Positions 26,138 to 35,109 of a stretch of DNA of 49,906 nt are shown piece after piece. The notes under the pieces are model-generated. The model was not told the DNA's origin, searched no databases, and saw only the letters and a program-made list of their open reading frames with translations. The position numbers were made by a program, and so were the translations under genes. The DNA comes from an uncultured Verrucomicrobiota bacterium (GTDB lineage: Bacteria > Verrucomicrobiota > Verrucomicrobiia > Limisphaerales > UBA9464), in assembly GCA_903896505.1 (NCBI GenBank), contig CAITXU010000257.1:1-49906 (forward strand). The letters are read 5' to 3'. How positions within the stretch are numbered: the stretch's first letter is position 1; the number at the start of each line of letters is the position of its first letter.

Positions 26138-27388
26138 CTACGGATCGAGTCGTTCACCCCTGGCCTCCAGGGCCGCGTCGTTGCGCAGCCGTTGTGGGGT
26201 GTAGTCAAACCACGGGAGTTGGGTCAGGGGATGGTTCCACCACCCACGTCCTGCCGCGTGATAGGACAGGAACTCGGTGGTCATCACGTTGAAGACGAAT
26301 AGGAACCACACAATGAAGGTCAGTATCCAGGCAACCACCCGTCCGGCCCGGGTTCCCAGCCAGCGGACAGCCCGGATCAAAAGGTGACGCGACCGAACTG
26401 GGCGGAGATGAATCAGCCCGAGGTCATGGAGGGTTTCCCATTCGCGGTCGGCCAGTTGTTCCTGAACAACCACCCCTCGCTGAACAGCATCCACCAGGGC
26501 ACCGGCATACAGACGGGCCGAGGCCAGGCGAAACAAAACAAAGGCGGGAAATCCGTAAAGTCCGCACAGAAGGAAATAGGTCTCGATCCACCGCAGTTGT
26601 TCGGTGGCGGTCAGGTCTGCCAGGTGAGGGTTCATCTGGGGCAGGAATTGCGGCACGGTCCGCAGAACGGATAGGGGAAAGGCCAGTCCCAGGGCAAGGA
26701 TGGCCAGGGCCAGTTGACCGATCCACCGACGTTGGATAAGGGTCCAGATCAATTTGAAGTCGTAGAAGGACTTCCAGTTGGCGGTACTGGCCTGCCTGGC
26801 CATGGCCATGGGGACGTAGAGCATGGCGGCGATGTAGAGCACGATGCCGACCGCGAAGACGGCAATGCCGACGTAGTAGTTCTCGTAGCCCTTGTGGAAG
26901 GAATTCATCCAGCCGGTGTACCAGCCAAACGCCCATAGCAATCCGCCGGGCAAAGTGAAGACCGCAATATTGAAGGCGCTCTGGACCCCCAGGCGCACAT
27001 TGGACAGCAGGCCTCCCACCGCCCGCTCCCAAAGCCTGGCCCAACCGCCGTGGATTCCCGGTCCCGGGTCGCCGCTGAACCAACTCGGCCACCCTGCGAG
27101 TTCCATGGTTCGACCACTGCTCTGGGCAAATTGGGCAAAGGTCTCGCCGCGCTGACGATGCGGGCGCTTCTTCCACCAGGTCCGGACCACTTCCCGATGA
27201 GCGGCTCGCTGAGCCCACCCGACCACGACGATGCTCAAGACCGCCGACATCCCGCAAAACGCCCCTAACACGAGCTTTCCGACCGCTTCCAAGGCCCGCA
27301 TCGCCAGTGGGCGCCGCTTCCAGGAAGCCCGCACCGCTCCATCGGATGGACGTTCGCCCAACGCAGGCATTTCCGTGCGAGTATTCAT
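26138..27388 (-). CDS. Multi-pass membrane protein, DUF4013-like
   Basis: 416 residues, ATG start. About seven hydrophobic segments, for example VGKLVLGAFCGMSAVLSIVV, FNIAVFTLPGGLLWAFGW, YVGIAVFAVGIVLYIAAMLY, LALAILALGLAFPLSVLRTV and WILTFIVWFLFVFNVMTTEF. The segment with PMAMARQASTANWKSFYDF recalls DUF4013-type proteins, but this is a weak resemblance. Its start overlaps the stop of the upstream phosphatase-like gene (ATGA, 27385-27388), so they form an operon. No transport signature seen; function unknown. Confidence 0.78.
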   Translation of the reverse strand: MNTRTEMPALGERPSDGAVRASWKRRPLAMRALEAVGKLVLGAFCGMSAVLSIVVVGWAQRAAHREVVRTWWKKRPHRQRGETFAQFAQSSGRTMELAGWPSWFSGDPGPGIHGGWARLWERAVGGLLSNVRLGVQSAFNIAVFTLPGGLLWAFGWYTGWMNSFHKGYENYYVGIAVFAVGIVLYIAAMLYVPMAMARQASTANWKSFYDFKLIWTLIQRRWIGQLALAILALGLAFPLSVLRTVPQFLPQMNPHLADLTATEQLRWIETYFLLCGLYGFPAFVLFRLASARLYAGALVDAVQRGVVVQEQLADREWETLHDLGLIHLRPVRSRHLLIRAVRWLGTRAGRVVAWILTFIVWFLFVFNVMTTEFLSYHAAGRGWWNHPLTQLPWFDYTPQRLRNDAALEARGERLDP

Positions 27389-28596
27389 GCGAACACCTCC
27401 TCGAGCACACCGCCCTCGGCATACGATGGCCTGACCTTCATCAGAGCCCCAATCGTGGTGGCAATGCTGGTCTGGTCGCGCAGACCGCGAATCACCCGGC
27501 CCTTGTCGACTCCCGTGCCCCAGAACAGGGCGAAGATCTCATGGGCCGAACGTGAACCGAAGTGGTGCTGGCAGGGGACATCAACGAATGGATTATCATC
27601 GCGTCCGCAGTCAGGCACGAGAGCGAACACCGTGTTGTCCCGATATTCCGGATCGGCTTCGACGGCGGTTACCAGGGCTCGCACCCCTTCGTCCATGATG
27701 CCCACCGCCCGGGTGTAGTGGTCCAGATAGCCCCAATGGACATAATCGCAATCCTGATAGTTGACCATCAGGAGCCGGGGGCGCAGCTCCTTGAGAGCCC
27801 GGAGGGAAAGCTCGGTCAGCAACCGGTCACCGCGAGGGTTGACGAGCCCGGAGTCCCCATAATAGCCCCTCCAGCGCGACCAAAAGGCATCGATGGCCGC
27901 ACCCTGACCGGTTTCGTGAGTCACCCGATAGTCGAGGTCCTCGAGCTTGGCCAATTCCTTCTGCTGCTTTTCGATGTCGTCCGCTGGGATGGTTCCTGCC
28001 CGCAGTTTTTCCCGGAGCAACCAGGTCTTGTACCGGCGCAGGCTTAAGGTTTGGGAACGATACTTCACCCCAAAGAGGTGATGGTTGCTGAAGTTGTAGA
28101 ATTCCTCGTCCGCCCGATCCTCCCCGTTGATGATCAACGCTTGGTGATCGGGAACATCATACGACCCCCGAAGGTACTCGAACAGCGTCGGAACCTTCGC
28201 CTCGAATCGGGCCCCCAGGAATTTACTGTTCAGTTCGGGGCGGTAAGCGGCCGCATCCTTGTAGCGGTCGTACTTGCCGGTGATCAGGTTCAGCGTGCCT
28301 TCGCCGTGGCTGGTATTGAGCCCCTCAAATTGGGCGATCTCCATTTGCGGGTACAGCACCCCGCGCGGAATCAGCTCATGGCAAAGGTAGGGCGACAGGG
28401 TGTGCCGGGGACTGATGGACTCGCGCCGGCGTGTCCCACCTCCCCATCGGATGAGGATGACATTGGGTCCCCGGTAACCTTTCAGAGGTTCGTTTTGCTC
28501 CGCGAACAATGGCCCACCGACGGCCATGCCGAGCCCTGCCAGGGCGGTGTTCCAGAGAAAGGCCCGACGATGAAGGGGTTGAAGTTCGGCATTCAT
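27385..28596 (-). CDS. Secreted alkaline-phosphatase-like / DUF1501-like protein
   Basis: 403 residues, ATG start, with an export signal near the N-terminus (HRRAFLWNTALAGLGMAVGG), possibly Tat-like (RR). Metal-site residues of the alkaline-phosphatase/sulfatase superfamily can be traced: VILIRWGGGTRRRES near 45, LLMVNYQDCDYVHWGYLDHY, and the late block FALVPDCGRDDNPF ... CQHHFGSRSAHEIFALFWG. The classical sulfatase CxPSR motif is missing. Coupled to the membrane protein gene downstream. Substrate unknown. Confidence 0.82.
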   Translation of the reverse strand: MNAELQPLHRRAFLWNTALAGLGMAVGGPLFAEQNEPLKGYRGPNVILIRWGGGTRRRESISPRHTLSPYLCHELIPRGVLYPQMEIAQFEGLNTSHGEGTLNLITGKYDRYKDAAAYRPELNSKFLGARFEAKVPTLFEYLRGSYDVPDHQALIINGEDRADEEFYNFSNHHLFGVKYRSQTLSLRRYKTWLLREKLRAGTIPADDIEKQQKELAKLEDLDYRVTHETGQGAAIDAFWSRWRGYYGDSGLVNPRGDRLLTELSLRALKELRPRLLMVNYQDCDYVHWGYLDHYTRAVGIMDEGVRALVTAVEADPEYRDNTVFALVPDCGRDDNPFVDVPCQHHFGSRSAHEIFALFWGTGVDKGRVIRGLRDQTSIATTIGALMKVRPSYAEGGVLEEVFA

Positions 28597-28762
28597 AGGA
28601 CAGGGAGTCTGGTTTTGATCTCAAGACACCGATCCAACAGAATTGTTTCACCGTCAATCGGCAATGGAATACCGTGGCGGTTCGGGCGGTAGGCCTCCCG
28701 AACGGATTATCGGGCGACTGCCTGTCCACCCCTTCACGGACCGCCGCCGGGGCACGGCGAGG

Positions 28763-29968
28763 TCAGCACAGGCTGCGGATAAATTCGGCCGTTCGATCGG
28801 ACAAATGCTCGTAGGTGCACCCGTCCAATATCCGTTGCCGAAGGGCGGCACCGCGCCGTCGCAATTCGGACCTGGGGACCAGCGCCAGTCGCTCCAGTTC
28901 GGTCGTCAGGTTTTCGGCCATGCGCTCCATCGAAAGGTAATAGGCGTCCGACCCGAAAACAGAGTCCACCCCGCCCGGGCGGGTGGTAAGGATCGCCCGG
29001 GCGCAGCAGGCATATTGGAAGACCTTGCTGGGAAAATTGTTTTCGTTGCCGAAGTCAGCCGGTCGCGGATTGACCAGCACATCGCATCCAGCCCCAAAAC
29101 GGAGGCAATCGGCTGGGGACTCAAGAAGTCCACGAAAGCGCAGGCGGGAGTCTTTGCGGGCCAGAGCAGCGAATTCCTCCCCTTGTTTGCCGTAGCCGCA
29201 CATTTCCAAAACGCCTGACGACTTCGAAGCCAGGAAGCATTCCGCCAGGATTTTGGCACCGGCATAGGTGGACAATGAGCCAAAATAGCCGAAATGGATG
29301 GGCCGATTGGGTTCGGCGACGGCCGGGTCCCAGGCGGCTGGGTCGAATTCGGTCGGATCGGAGGCGCCCGGCAACCAGAGGTACGGAATTCCCCGGCGTT
29401 GAAAATGAACCCCGGCAGACTGACTGAGCCCGACACAGCCATCAAAACAGCCAATCATGTCTTCGTCGGCATGGTAGAGGGGCTTGAATCGGTATCGAAA
29501 CCGTTTGAAGCCCTTCAGAGGACGACCGAGATGGGGGCTGTCCTGAAGGTTGAGAATGAGTCGGGGGCGATTGGGCTGACGCCGGAGCCAGCGGATAAAG
29601 TTATTGTAGATGGGTGTGAGATTGTAGACGAAGACCGCCTTGGGACCCCGGCCACCGGAATAGGATTCACGGTAGAAACGCCTCAAACGGTGGGCGGAAA
29701 GCCAGTAGTGGAGAAGCTCCGGCTTCTTTTCCACCAGGGTGAGGCGACTGACCAAGCCCGAGGCCGGGTCTGCGCCAGCGGGGGATTCTGCGGGAAACGG
29801 AAGCAAATTGACCGAGTGAACCCGGAGGGTCCGTTCCAACCCATGGACCATCCGGGCATTGTGCACGTGGTTGAACACGTTGATCTCGGGATGAAGCGCG
29901 GCTACGCCCGGGGGCAGGGTAAATCCCAGGTAGAGCACATCCGGCGGAGCATCAGGCGGGGTTTTCAC
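28763..29968 (-). CDS. Glycosyltransferase (GT4/GT-B-like)
   Basis: About 401 residues from GTG 29968. The open frame extends to an ATG at 30049, but that lies inside tRNA-Gln, so the true start must be downstream; GTG 29968 is the first reasonable choice. N-terminal FVYNLTPIYNNFIRWL and LILNLQDSPHLGRP, then the second Rossmann half: FGYFGSLSTYAGAKILAECF, GVLEMCGYGKQGEEF, CDVLVNPRPADFGNENNFPS, KVFQYACCARAILTTRPGG. The NENNFPSKVFQYA segment corresponds to the donor-binding EGxP/ExFG region of GT4 enzymes. Likely makes surface polysaccharide or glycolipid. It lies 166 bp from the phosphatase-like gene. Confidence 0.85.
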   Translation of the reverse strand: MKTPPDAPPDVLYLGFTLPPGVAALHPEINVFNHVHNARMVHGLERTLRVHSVNLLPFPAESPAGADPASGLVSRLTLVEKKPELLHYWLSAHRLRRFYRESYSGGRGPKAVFVYNLTPIYNNFIRWLRRQPNRPRLILNLQDSPHLGRPLKGFKRFRYRFKPLYHADEDMIGCFDGCVGLSQSAGVHFQRRGIPYLWLPGASDPTEFDPAAWDPAVAEPNRPIHFGYFGSLSTYAGAKILAECFLASKSSGVLEMCGYGKQGEEFAALARKDSRLRFRGLLESPADCLRFGAGCDVLVNPRPADFGNENNFPSKVFQYACCARAILTTRPGGVDSVFGSDAYYLSMERMAENLTTELERLALVPRSELRRRGAALRQRILDGCTYEHLSDRTAEFIRSLC

Positions 29969-30038
29969 TCGGTGGGAAGACCGGACGTCGCGGCTTCGGG
30001 AATGGTGGTGTTGGCTGTATTGGCCAAAGAGAGAATGG

Positions 30039-30109
30039 CTGACCGGCATGGACTCGAACCATGTCTAAGGGTTCCAAAGACCCCTGTGCTGCCATTACAC
30101 CACCGGTCA
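30039..30109 (-). tRNA. tRNA-Gln (anticodon UUG)
   Basis: 71 nt on the minus strand: acceptor TGACCGG/CCGGTCA, anticodon arm GGGGT-CTTTGGA-ACCCT with anticodon TTG and U33 present, T arm CATGG-TTCGAGT-CCATG. CCA is not encoded. Normal in every arm, in contrast to the tRNA-like sequence at 22345. Confidence 0.95.
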
Positions 30110-30228
30110 GGGCGGGTCAGGCATCGTATGGTTTCGGTCGTGCGGGGCAAATAGAAAATCGGTCCCCCTGCAAGGTCGGGTAGCATTTTACTGGCGAATG
30201 GCCGCCATTGCCGCAGGTTGGCAGGCGC

Positions 30229-31209
30229 ATGGCGGTGATCGAAGTACAGGGACTGACCAAATCATTTCGGACCAGCAAGACCGGTCCGGGCTTGATGGGG
30301 GCCATTCGTGGCCTTTGGAAGCGGGAACACACCGATGTGGTCGCGGTCAAGGACGTCAATCTGCGGGTCGAAGAGGGGGAGTTCGTCGGATTCCTGGGAC
30401 CCAACGGCGCCGGGAAGACCACCACCCTCAAGATTTTGAGCGGCCTCCTGTACCCGACGAGCGGCGAGGCCACTGTGTTGGGCTACCGACCGTGGGAGCG
30501 CAAGGATGGCTATCGGCGACAGTTCGCCCTCCTTCTGGGCCAAAAAAACCAGCTCTGGTGGGACCTCCCCGCCCGGGAATCCCTGGAGCTCAATGCCCGC
30601 ATCTACGGACTGTCCACGGCGGAATTTGAGCGGACTCTGGGCGAACTGAGCGAGCTGTTATCGATCAAGGACAAACTCTCGACCGCCGTTCGCGAGCTTT
30701 CGTTGGGTGAACGGATGAAGTGCGAGCTGATTGCCTCGCTGCTGCATCAGCCCAAGGTGCTGTTCCTGGATGAACCGACCATCGGCCTCGATGTGGTCTC
30801 GGCCAAGGTGGTTCGAGAATTCCTCCGGCGTCACAACAAGACCCGCCGGACCACCATCCTGCTGACCAGCCACTACATGGCGGACATCCAGGAGTTGTGC
30901 GAGCGGGTGGTGATCATTGACAAAGGGACGATCTTCTTTGATGGCCGCCTGGACGACATTGTCGACCGGTTTGCGGGCTACAAGATCATTACGCTGCACC
31001 TGGCACCGTTGTCGGGACCGGCCACTGCCGACATGAGTGCGTATGGCGAGGTGGTGGAACGAACCGACAACGGCCTCAAACTGAAGGTGGCGCGCGACCG
31101 GGTCATCCCGACGGTGAAAGCGCTGCTGGACCAACTGCCGATTGTGGATTTCGCCGTCGAAGAAGTCCCCATCGAAGAAATCATCCGCCACGTCTTCCAG
31201 CGCGAATAG
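30229..31209 (+). CDS. ABC-2 type exporter ATP-binding protein without permeases
   Basis: 326 residues from ATG 30229. Walker A LGPNGAGKTT, Q-loop LLLGQKNQLWWDLPARESLE, signature ELSLGERMKCELIASLLHQP, Walker B VLFLDEPTIGLD, switch LTSHYMADIQELCERV. The atypical LSLGE signature and the KREHTDVVAVKDVNL insert are characteristic of DrrA/viologen-exporter-like ATPases. Relatives are normally followed by two ABC-2 permease genes. Here the next gene is a DUF1016 nuclease, so the permeases were lost or lie elsewhere. A cytoplasmic ATPase at the inner membrane is expected. Confidence 0.93.
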   Translation: MAVIEVQGLTKSFRTSKTGPGLMGAIRGLWKREHTDVVAVKDVNLRVEEGEFVGFLGPNGAGKTTTLKILSGLLYPTSGEATVLGYRPWERKDGYRRQFALLLGQKNQLWWDLPARESLELNARIYGLSTAEFERTLGELSELLSIKDKLSTAVRELSLGERMKCELIASLLHQPKVLFLDEPTIGLDVVSAKVVREFLRRHNKTRRTTILLTSHYMADIQELCERVVIIDKGTIFFDGRLDDIVDRFAGYKIITLHLAPLSGPATADMSAYGEVVERTDNGLKLKVARDRVIPTVKALLDQLPIVDFAVEEVPIEEIIRHVFQRE

Positions 31210-31339
31210 CGCAACGTCCCGACGGCGGGTATTGGGGTAATAGACAATTAAACGCTGAATCGACAGCCTCCAAATGCCGCATTGACCACAGCCAGCCCGA
31301 GGTGTTTGGTCTTCCAATCTTGCTGCCGGTTGTGAAGCT

Positions 31340-32428
31340 ATGAAACAAAAACTGCCACTGGTAAGAAAACCCTCTCTTTCACTGGGAAAGGGAACCGCGA
31401 AGGCACTGTTGGTGGACGTGCGGGAGATGATTTTGAAAGCGCGTGAAGATGTTGCGCGCACTGTGGACGCCACCCTCGCGCTGCATTACTGGGAGGTCGG
31501 ACGGCGTATTCGACGGGACATCCTCAAGGAGAAGAGAGCGGAGTACGGGGCAGAGATTGTCGTGACGTTGTCACGACAATTGGTAAGGGAGTTTGGCCGA
31601 GGTTATGCGGATAAAAACCTCCGTAGAATGGTGCAGTTTGCGGAAGCATTTCCGACTGCAAAGATTGTCGTGACGCTGTCACGACAATTGGGTTGGAGTC
31701 ACTTTGTTGCGTTGATTCCCATCGACGATTCATTGAAACGCGATTTCTACGCGGAGATGTGCCGAATGGAGCGGTGGAACGTCCGAACGCTGAGGAAGAA
31801 AATCGGCGGGATGCTTTTCGAGCGCACCGCTCTTTCGAAGAAACCTAAAAAGCTGGTTCGACAGGAGCTCGCCGCCTTGCGGAAGGACAATCGGCTCACG
31901 CCTGACATGGTTTTTCGCGACCCCTATTTCCTCGACTTTCTCGGACTGAAGGACACATACGCTGAAAAGGACATTGAGGCGGCGATTTTGCGAGAAATCG
32001 AATCGTTCATCCTCGAGCTGGGGGTGGGGTTCTGTTTTGTGGCGCGGCAGAAGCGGATGCAGATTGACGATGAAGATTACCATCTGGACCTTTTGTTTTA
32101 TCATCGGAAGCTGCGCCGATTGGTGGCGGTTGATTTGAAGCTGAGGAATTTCGAGGCCGGGGACAAAGGGCAGATGGAACTCTACCTGAACTGGCTGAAG
32201 CGTCATGAGTGCGAACCCGGCGATGCAGAACCGCTGGGGATTATCTTGTGCGCTGGCCAGCGGGCGCAGCATGTCGAGTTGCTGGAGCTGGAAAAGAGCG
32301 GAATTCATGTGGCGGCCTACTGGACCAAGGTGTTACCGAGGAGGTGCCTGGAACGTAAACTTCATGATGCCGTGTCGGTGGTCCATGCACGGCTGCAAGC
32401 CGCCAAAGACAGGGAATCCAATAAATGA
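31340..32428 (+). CDS. DUF1016 / YhcG-type PDDEXK nuclease family protein
   Basis: 362 residues, ATG start. The N-terminal domain (about 25-180) has the family pattern ALHYWEVGRRIRRDI, RGYADKNLRRMVQFAEAFP, LGWSHFVALIPIDD, RDFYAEMCRMERWNVRTLRKK. The C-terminal PD-(D/E)xK nuclease domain (about 190-350) has FRDPYFLDFLGLKDTYAEKD, DYHLDLLFYHRKLRRLVAVDLK (D ... DLK catalytic set), KGQMELYLNWL and GIILCAG. Family members are linked to mobile elements and restriction loci. Two near-identical 25-bp perfect palindromes encode the repeated IVVTLSRQL. It sits where permeases of the preceding ABC gene would be expected. Confidence 0.93.
   Translation: MKQKLPLVRKPSLSLGKGTAKALLVDVREMILKAREDVARTVDATLALHYWEVGRRIRRDILKEKRAEYGAEIVVTLSRQLVREFGRGYADKNLRRMVQFAEAFPTAKIVVTLSRQLGWSHFVALIPIDDSLKRDFYAEMCRMERWNVRTLRKKIGGMLFERTALSKKPKKLVRQELAALRKDNRLTPDMVFRDPYFLDFLGLKDTYAEKDIEAAILREIESFILELGVGFCFVARQKRMQIDDEDYHLDLLFYHRKLRRLVAVDLKLRNFEAGDKGQMELYLNWLKRHECEPGDAEPLGIILCAGQRAQHVELLELEKSGIHVAAYWTKVLPRRCLERKLHDAVSVVHARLQAAKDRESNK
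31556..31688. repeat. Two 25-bp palindromes inside the nuclease gene
   Basis: ATTGTCGTGAC-GTT-GTCACGACAAT at 31556-31580 and ATTGTCGTGAC-GCT-GTCACGACAAT at 31664-31688. Perfect 11-bp arms in both, 108 bp apart (36 codons), both read as IVVTLSRQ. Confidence 0.9.
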
Positions 32429-32545
32429 GCTTTTCCCTCCGAACGGATTCCACCCGGATGGAATACCGCAATGAAACGGTCCGCCAAGTCACCGGCGGAA
32501 ATGCCGTACTCGCGTCGCGTCAACCGACGCAGACTCGAACATGCC

Positions 32546-33292
32546 TTATTTCTTTGAAGCGCTCTTTGGCCTTTCACGACCCGGCAGCGGGCCCCAGATT
32601 TCGGCCATGAGACCGAAGATGTCCGGCTCGGCTTGTTGCAGTTCTCCGGTGACAAACGGATAGAAATCATTGGAGCCGAAGTAGCTCTCGGTCATCTCGG
32701 CGAAGAATTCCTTCGGGTCGGTCAGGGCATAGTGCTCGCGCATTGGTCCAGGGCTGGTCAGAACCGATTTGTATTTGCCGCTGGCGCAAAATTTCTCCCA
32801 GGCTGCCACCACGCGCGGTTCTTCAAACCCAAGCACTTGATCGTGGTATCCATGCGCCAGTTCGTGCAGCACAACCCATGGCATCCGATGATTTTCAAAC
32901 GGCGAGAGAAACTCCTCCGCCCCGGGAATGTGAACGCATTTTGCGAGCGACTCGCTATAGGCGTGGGACTTCAGCCAGTCGGCATCCGGGTGATACTGCA
33001 TGGTGCGCAGGTCGCCGTAGTCGAGATCGAGCTCGATGGTGATGGCCCTCAACTTTGCCAACGGTTTTTCCGGCACGACGATGGCGATGGCGACGAGCCG
33101 TGCGGTGAGCAATTTAATCGCACGCTCGCCCAATGCCGCGCCGTTGCCCATGAGCAGGCGATCATCCACGCGGACATTCCAACCTTCGATGACGCGCGTG
33201 GTATGTGCGGTTGGAAGGGCGGACGCATGGGCCGCCGCGAGTGGCAGACTCAACAAGGCGAGGGCGGTAAGGTTATAAAGGAGTCGTCTCAT
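32546..33292 (-). CDS. Secreted zinc metallopeptidase-like protein (HExxH)
   Basis: 248 residues, ATG start, with a signal peptide (NLTALALLSLPLAAAHA). Active-site motif HELAHGYHDQ (H143, E144, H147); the third ligand is probably E199 in KEFFAEMTESYFG. The surroundings (MPWVVLHELAHGYHDQVLGF ... DPKEFFAEMTESYFG) resemble the anthrax-lethal-factor/ATLF-type metallopeptidase fold of gluzincins. Monocistronic, convergent with the nuclease gene. The substrate is unknown; exported by inference. Confidence 0.82.
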   Translation of the reverse strand: MRRLLYNLTALALLSLPLAAAHASALPTAHTTRVIEGWNVRVDDRLLMGNGAALGERAIKLLTARLVAIAIVVPEKPLAKLRAITIELDLDYGDLRTMQYHPDADWLKSHAYSESLAKCVHIPGAEEFLSPFENHRMPWVVLHELAHGYHDQVLGFEEPRVVAAWEKFCASGKYKSVLTSPGPMREHYALTDPKEFFAEMTESYFGSNDFYPFVTGELQQAEPDIFGLMAEIWGPLPGRERPKSASKK

Positions 33293-33392
33293 CAGGGACA
33301 GGTTCTTGGGGTTCTAGCAATCGCACCGGCTTCTCAATGCCGAGTACCGTCCAAAGGCCATAACGCCTTGACGGAGGCTAACGGTTTGAACG

Positions 33393-34625
33393 CTATTTGT
33401 CTGCAATCAAGCGTTTTGTTTCTTCCATGAGCCCATGCTCGAAGGCGCTTTCGTATGTGTCCAAAGTGGTTGCCTTGAGTCGCAGTTGGCGCCCGGTTTC
33501 GCGCCATCCCGAAACAGCCTTGAAAACTTCCCGGAGGATTTGTTTCGCCTCTGAAATCTTCAGTCCAAAGCGTGGCGCTGCAACGAGAGCAGCGGCCACA
33601 GTCGGTTCTTCTTGGTCTTCCGTGATGGCGGTCTTGTTCACGTGGACACGGTCCATCGAGGGCACGGGGTTGATGTCGTAGGCCGGGGAGAGTGTCCAAC
33701 GTCCCGGTGCGTGCATCAGGAATCCGTGGTTGCGCAAATGGTCATCGTGGTTGCTGGCAAGGAGTGAGAAGACGAGTCGTCGCCACAGCTCTCGGAGATC
33801 ACCAGGAACATCGTTGCCGAAACGCCGGATGCCATCAGCCAACAGGGTGTAGGCACCCGGATCGCCTGGGGGGATGCTCAGCAAGGTGGCGGCTGAAATG
33901 AAGGGAATCCGGTGGTTGCCCGCTCGGTCAAATCGGGTGATGACAGCGACACCGTGTCCGCCCACGGTCACCAGCCGATGGGCAGCAACCCGGATGCCCG
34001 AACGTTCGGCCAGGGTCAGAGCGAGAACTTCTCCTGCTGCAATGTCGCGCAGATCATCCGGTTTGGGAAACTTGGCCAGGGCAAGTTGTCCGTTAGCCAG
34101 GCCAACGGCCGATTTGGGCCGAGCGCCGCCGAGCGGTGAACCTGCGCCGAGGAGGAAACGCAAATCCTCGACCGTTTCCGTTTCGCCGTGAATGGCGTCG
34201 GTGGCCCGAAGCAGGGCGTTCAGGCGGACTAAAGGCGGTAGCCTGCCGGTCGTAGTGGCGAGAAAAGAACTCCCGCCTTCAGGTCGGAACCGTAGCGCAC
34301 CCGTGCGCGTCATGTCGTCCAACGCCAGCACATAATCAATGTCGCGATATGGCTTCTGTGTCAGGACCTTCTTGCGAACGGCACGCTCGATAAGAACCCG
34401 TCCCCATCGATCCGGTCCGCAATCCTGAATCGCTCCAAAGAGCGTCCCAAGATGATGCGCACCCCGCTGGAGCGGAAGCGAAGTGGGGTCAATCGCGAAG
34501 GCGTCGTCCCGTCGAAGCCATTCCGAAGCATATTCGAAGGAAACCGATGTGCCTCGGTCTGCGGCATGTAGTCGGCCCACCAGATGGGTTTGGCCCTGCC
34601 AGTCGATGTGGACTTCCAGGCTCAT
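33393..34625 (-). CDS. hipA: HipA-family serine/threonine kinase toxin
   Basis: 410 residues from ATG 34625, sharing one base with the HipB stop (TAATG). Kinase features: P-loop-like LLGAGSPLGGARPKS near 155-168, catalytic loop FSLLASNHDDHLRNHGFLM and metal-binding LSPAYDINPVPS. The N-terminal domain (GRLHAADRGTSVSFEYASEW, FAIDPTSLPL, LFGAIQDCGPDRWG) is the standard HipA N1. In known HipA proteins phosphorylation of a glutamyl-tRNA synthetase or other tRNA synthetase causes persistence; the target here is inferred only. Operon hipB-hipA. Confidence 0.93.
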   Translation of the reverse strand: MSLEVHIDWQGQTHLVGRLHAADRGTSVSFEYASEWLRRDDAFAIDPTSLPLQRGAHHLGTLFGAIQDCGPDRWGRVLIERAVRKKVLTQKPYRDIDYVLALDDMTRTGALRFRPEGGSSFLATTTGRLPPLVRLNALLRATDAIHGETETVEDLRFLLGAGSPLGGARPKSAVGLANGQLALAKFPKPDDLRDIAAGEVLALTLAERSGIRVAAHRLVTVGGHGVAVITRFDRAGNHRIPFISAATLLSIPPGDPGAYTLLADGIRRFGNDVPGDLRELWRRLVFSLLASNHDDHLRNHGFLMHAPGRWTLSPAYDINPVPSMDRVHVNKTAITEDQEEPTVAAALVAAPRFGLKISEAKQILREVFKAVSGWRETGRQLRLKATTLDTYESAFEHGLMEETKRLIADK

Positions 34626-34936
34626 TAGCTTGGGCGTCGGATACGCTGCGGCAGCCTCCGTTCATCCAGGCTGAGGGCGAGTTCATCGCTAGCGGGAGTG
34701 GCGAGATTCGCCAGGCGGTCGTGGAGTCCGAGCACAAAGGTTGCGGTCACCAACGTGCCGAGGGCGACCGTTGGGTCGCCACGTTCCAGACGCCAAAGCG
34801 TATCGCGGCTGACAAACAGGCGCTCCGCCATGTCTTTCGTCGAAATACCACGCTTGCGCCGCGCAAGCGCCAGGTCCCGACCCAGCTTGCGAAGCGCCTG
34901 GACGGCCGGCAACGGCATCGCGCTTGCGTTCGACAT
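34625..34936 (-). CDS. hipB: HipB-like XRE antitoxin
   Basis: 103 residues from ATG 34936 (MSNASAMPLPAVQ); the longer frame to 35149 crosses the toxin relic and its promoter. HTH of the XRE class at about 10-65: LRKLGRDLALARRKRGISTK, DMAERLFVSRDTLWRLERGD, PTVALGTLVTATFVLG. The acidic/arginine C-terminal tail (LALSLDERRLPQRIRRPS) is typical of HipB partners that bind HipA. The coupled start/stop supports a stoichiometric pair. It should repress its own promoter in the 34937-35052 gap. Confidence 0.88.
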   Translation of the reverse strand: MSNASAMPLPAVQALRKLGRDLALARRKRGISTKDMAERLFVSRDTLWRLERGDPTVALGTLVTATFVLGLHDRLANLATPASDELALSLDERRLPQRIRRPS

Positions 34937-35052
34937 GGGATCAGTGTCCGGTATTTCCGACCTTCGGTCAATCAACGTCTTGTATAGCTGACATTGTTGC
35001 CATGCAAACCTGTGTTCGCGAATGGTCATTGGGGGAATGCGTGAATTGCGAG

Positions 35053-35109
35053 CTAATCTCCTCGCTCCTGCATCGGCCACGGCACGTACTCGTCCAGCAG
35101 TATTCTCAT
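35053..35109 (-). pseudogene. Truncated DUF5615-like PIN toxin partner of the DUF433 protein
   Basis: ATG 35109 overlaps the DUF433 stop (ATGA). Eighteen codons read MRILLDEYVPWPMQERGD and then TAG. The MRILLDExxP start is the hallmark of DUF5615 PIN-like toxins, which should continue for about 100 residues. The rest is absent, so only the head of the toxin survives. Confidence 0.75.

Noticed and set aside
29969..30049. ATG 30049 as the start of the glycosyltransferase
   Set aside because: It lies inside the tRNA-Gln gene; translation from there would read through the tRNA 3' half.
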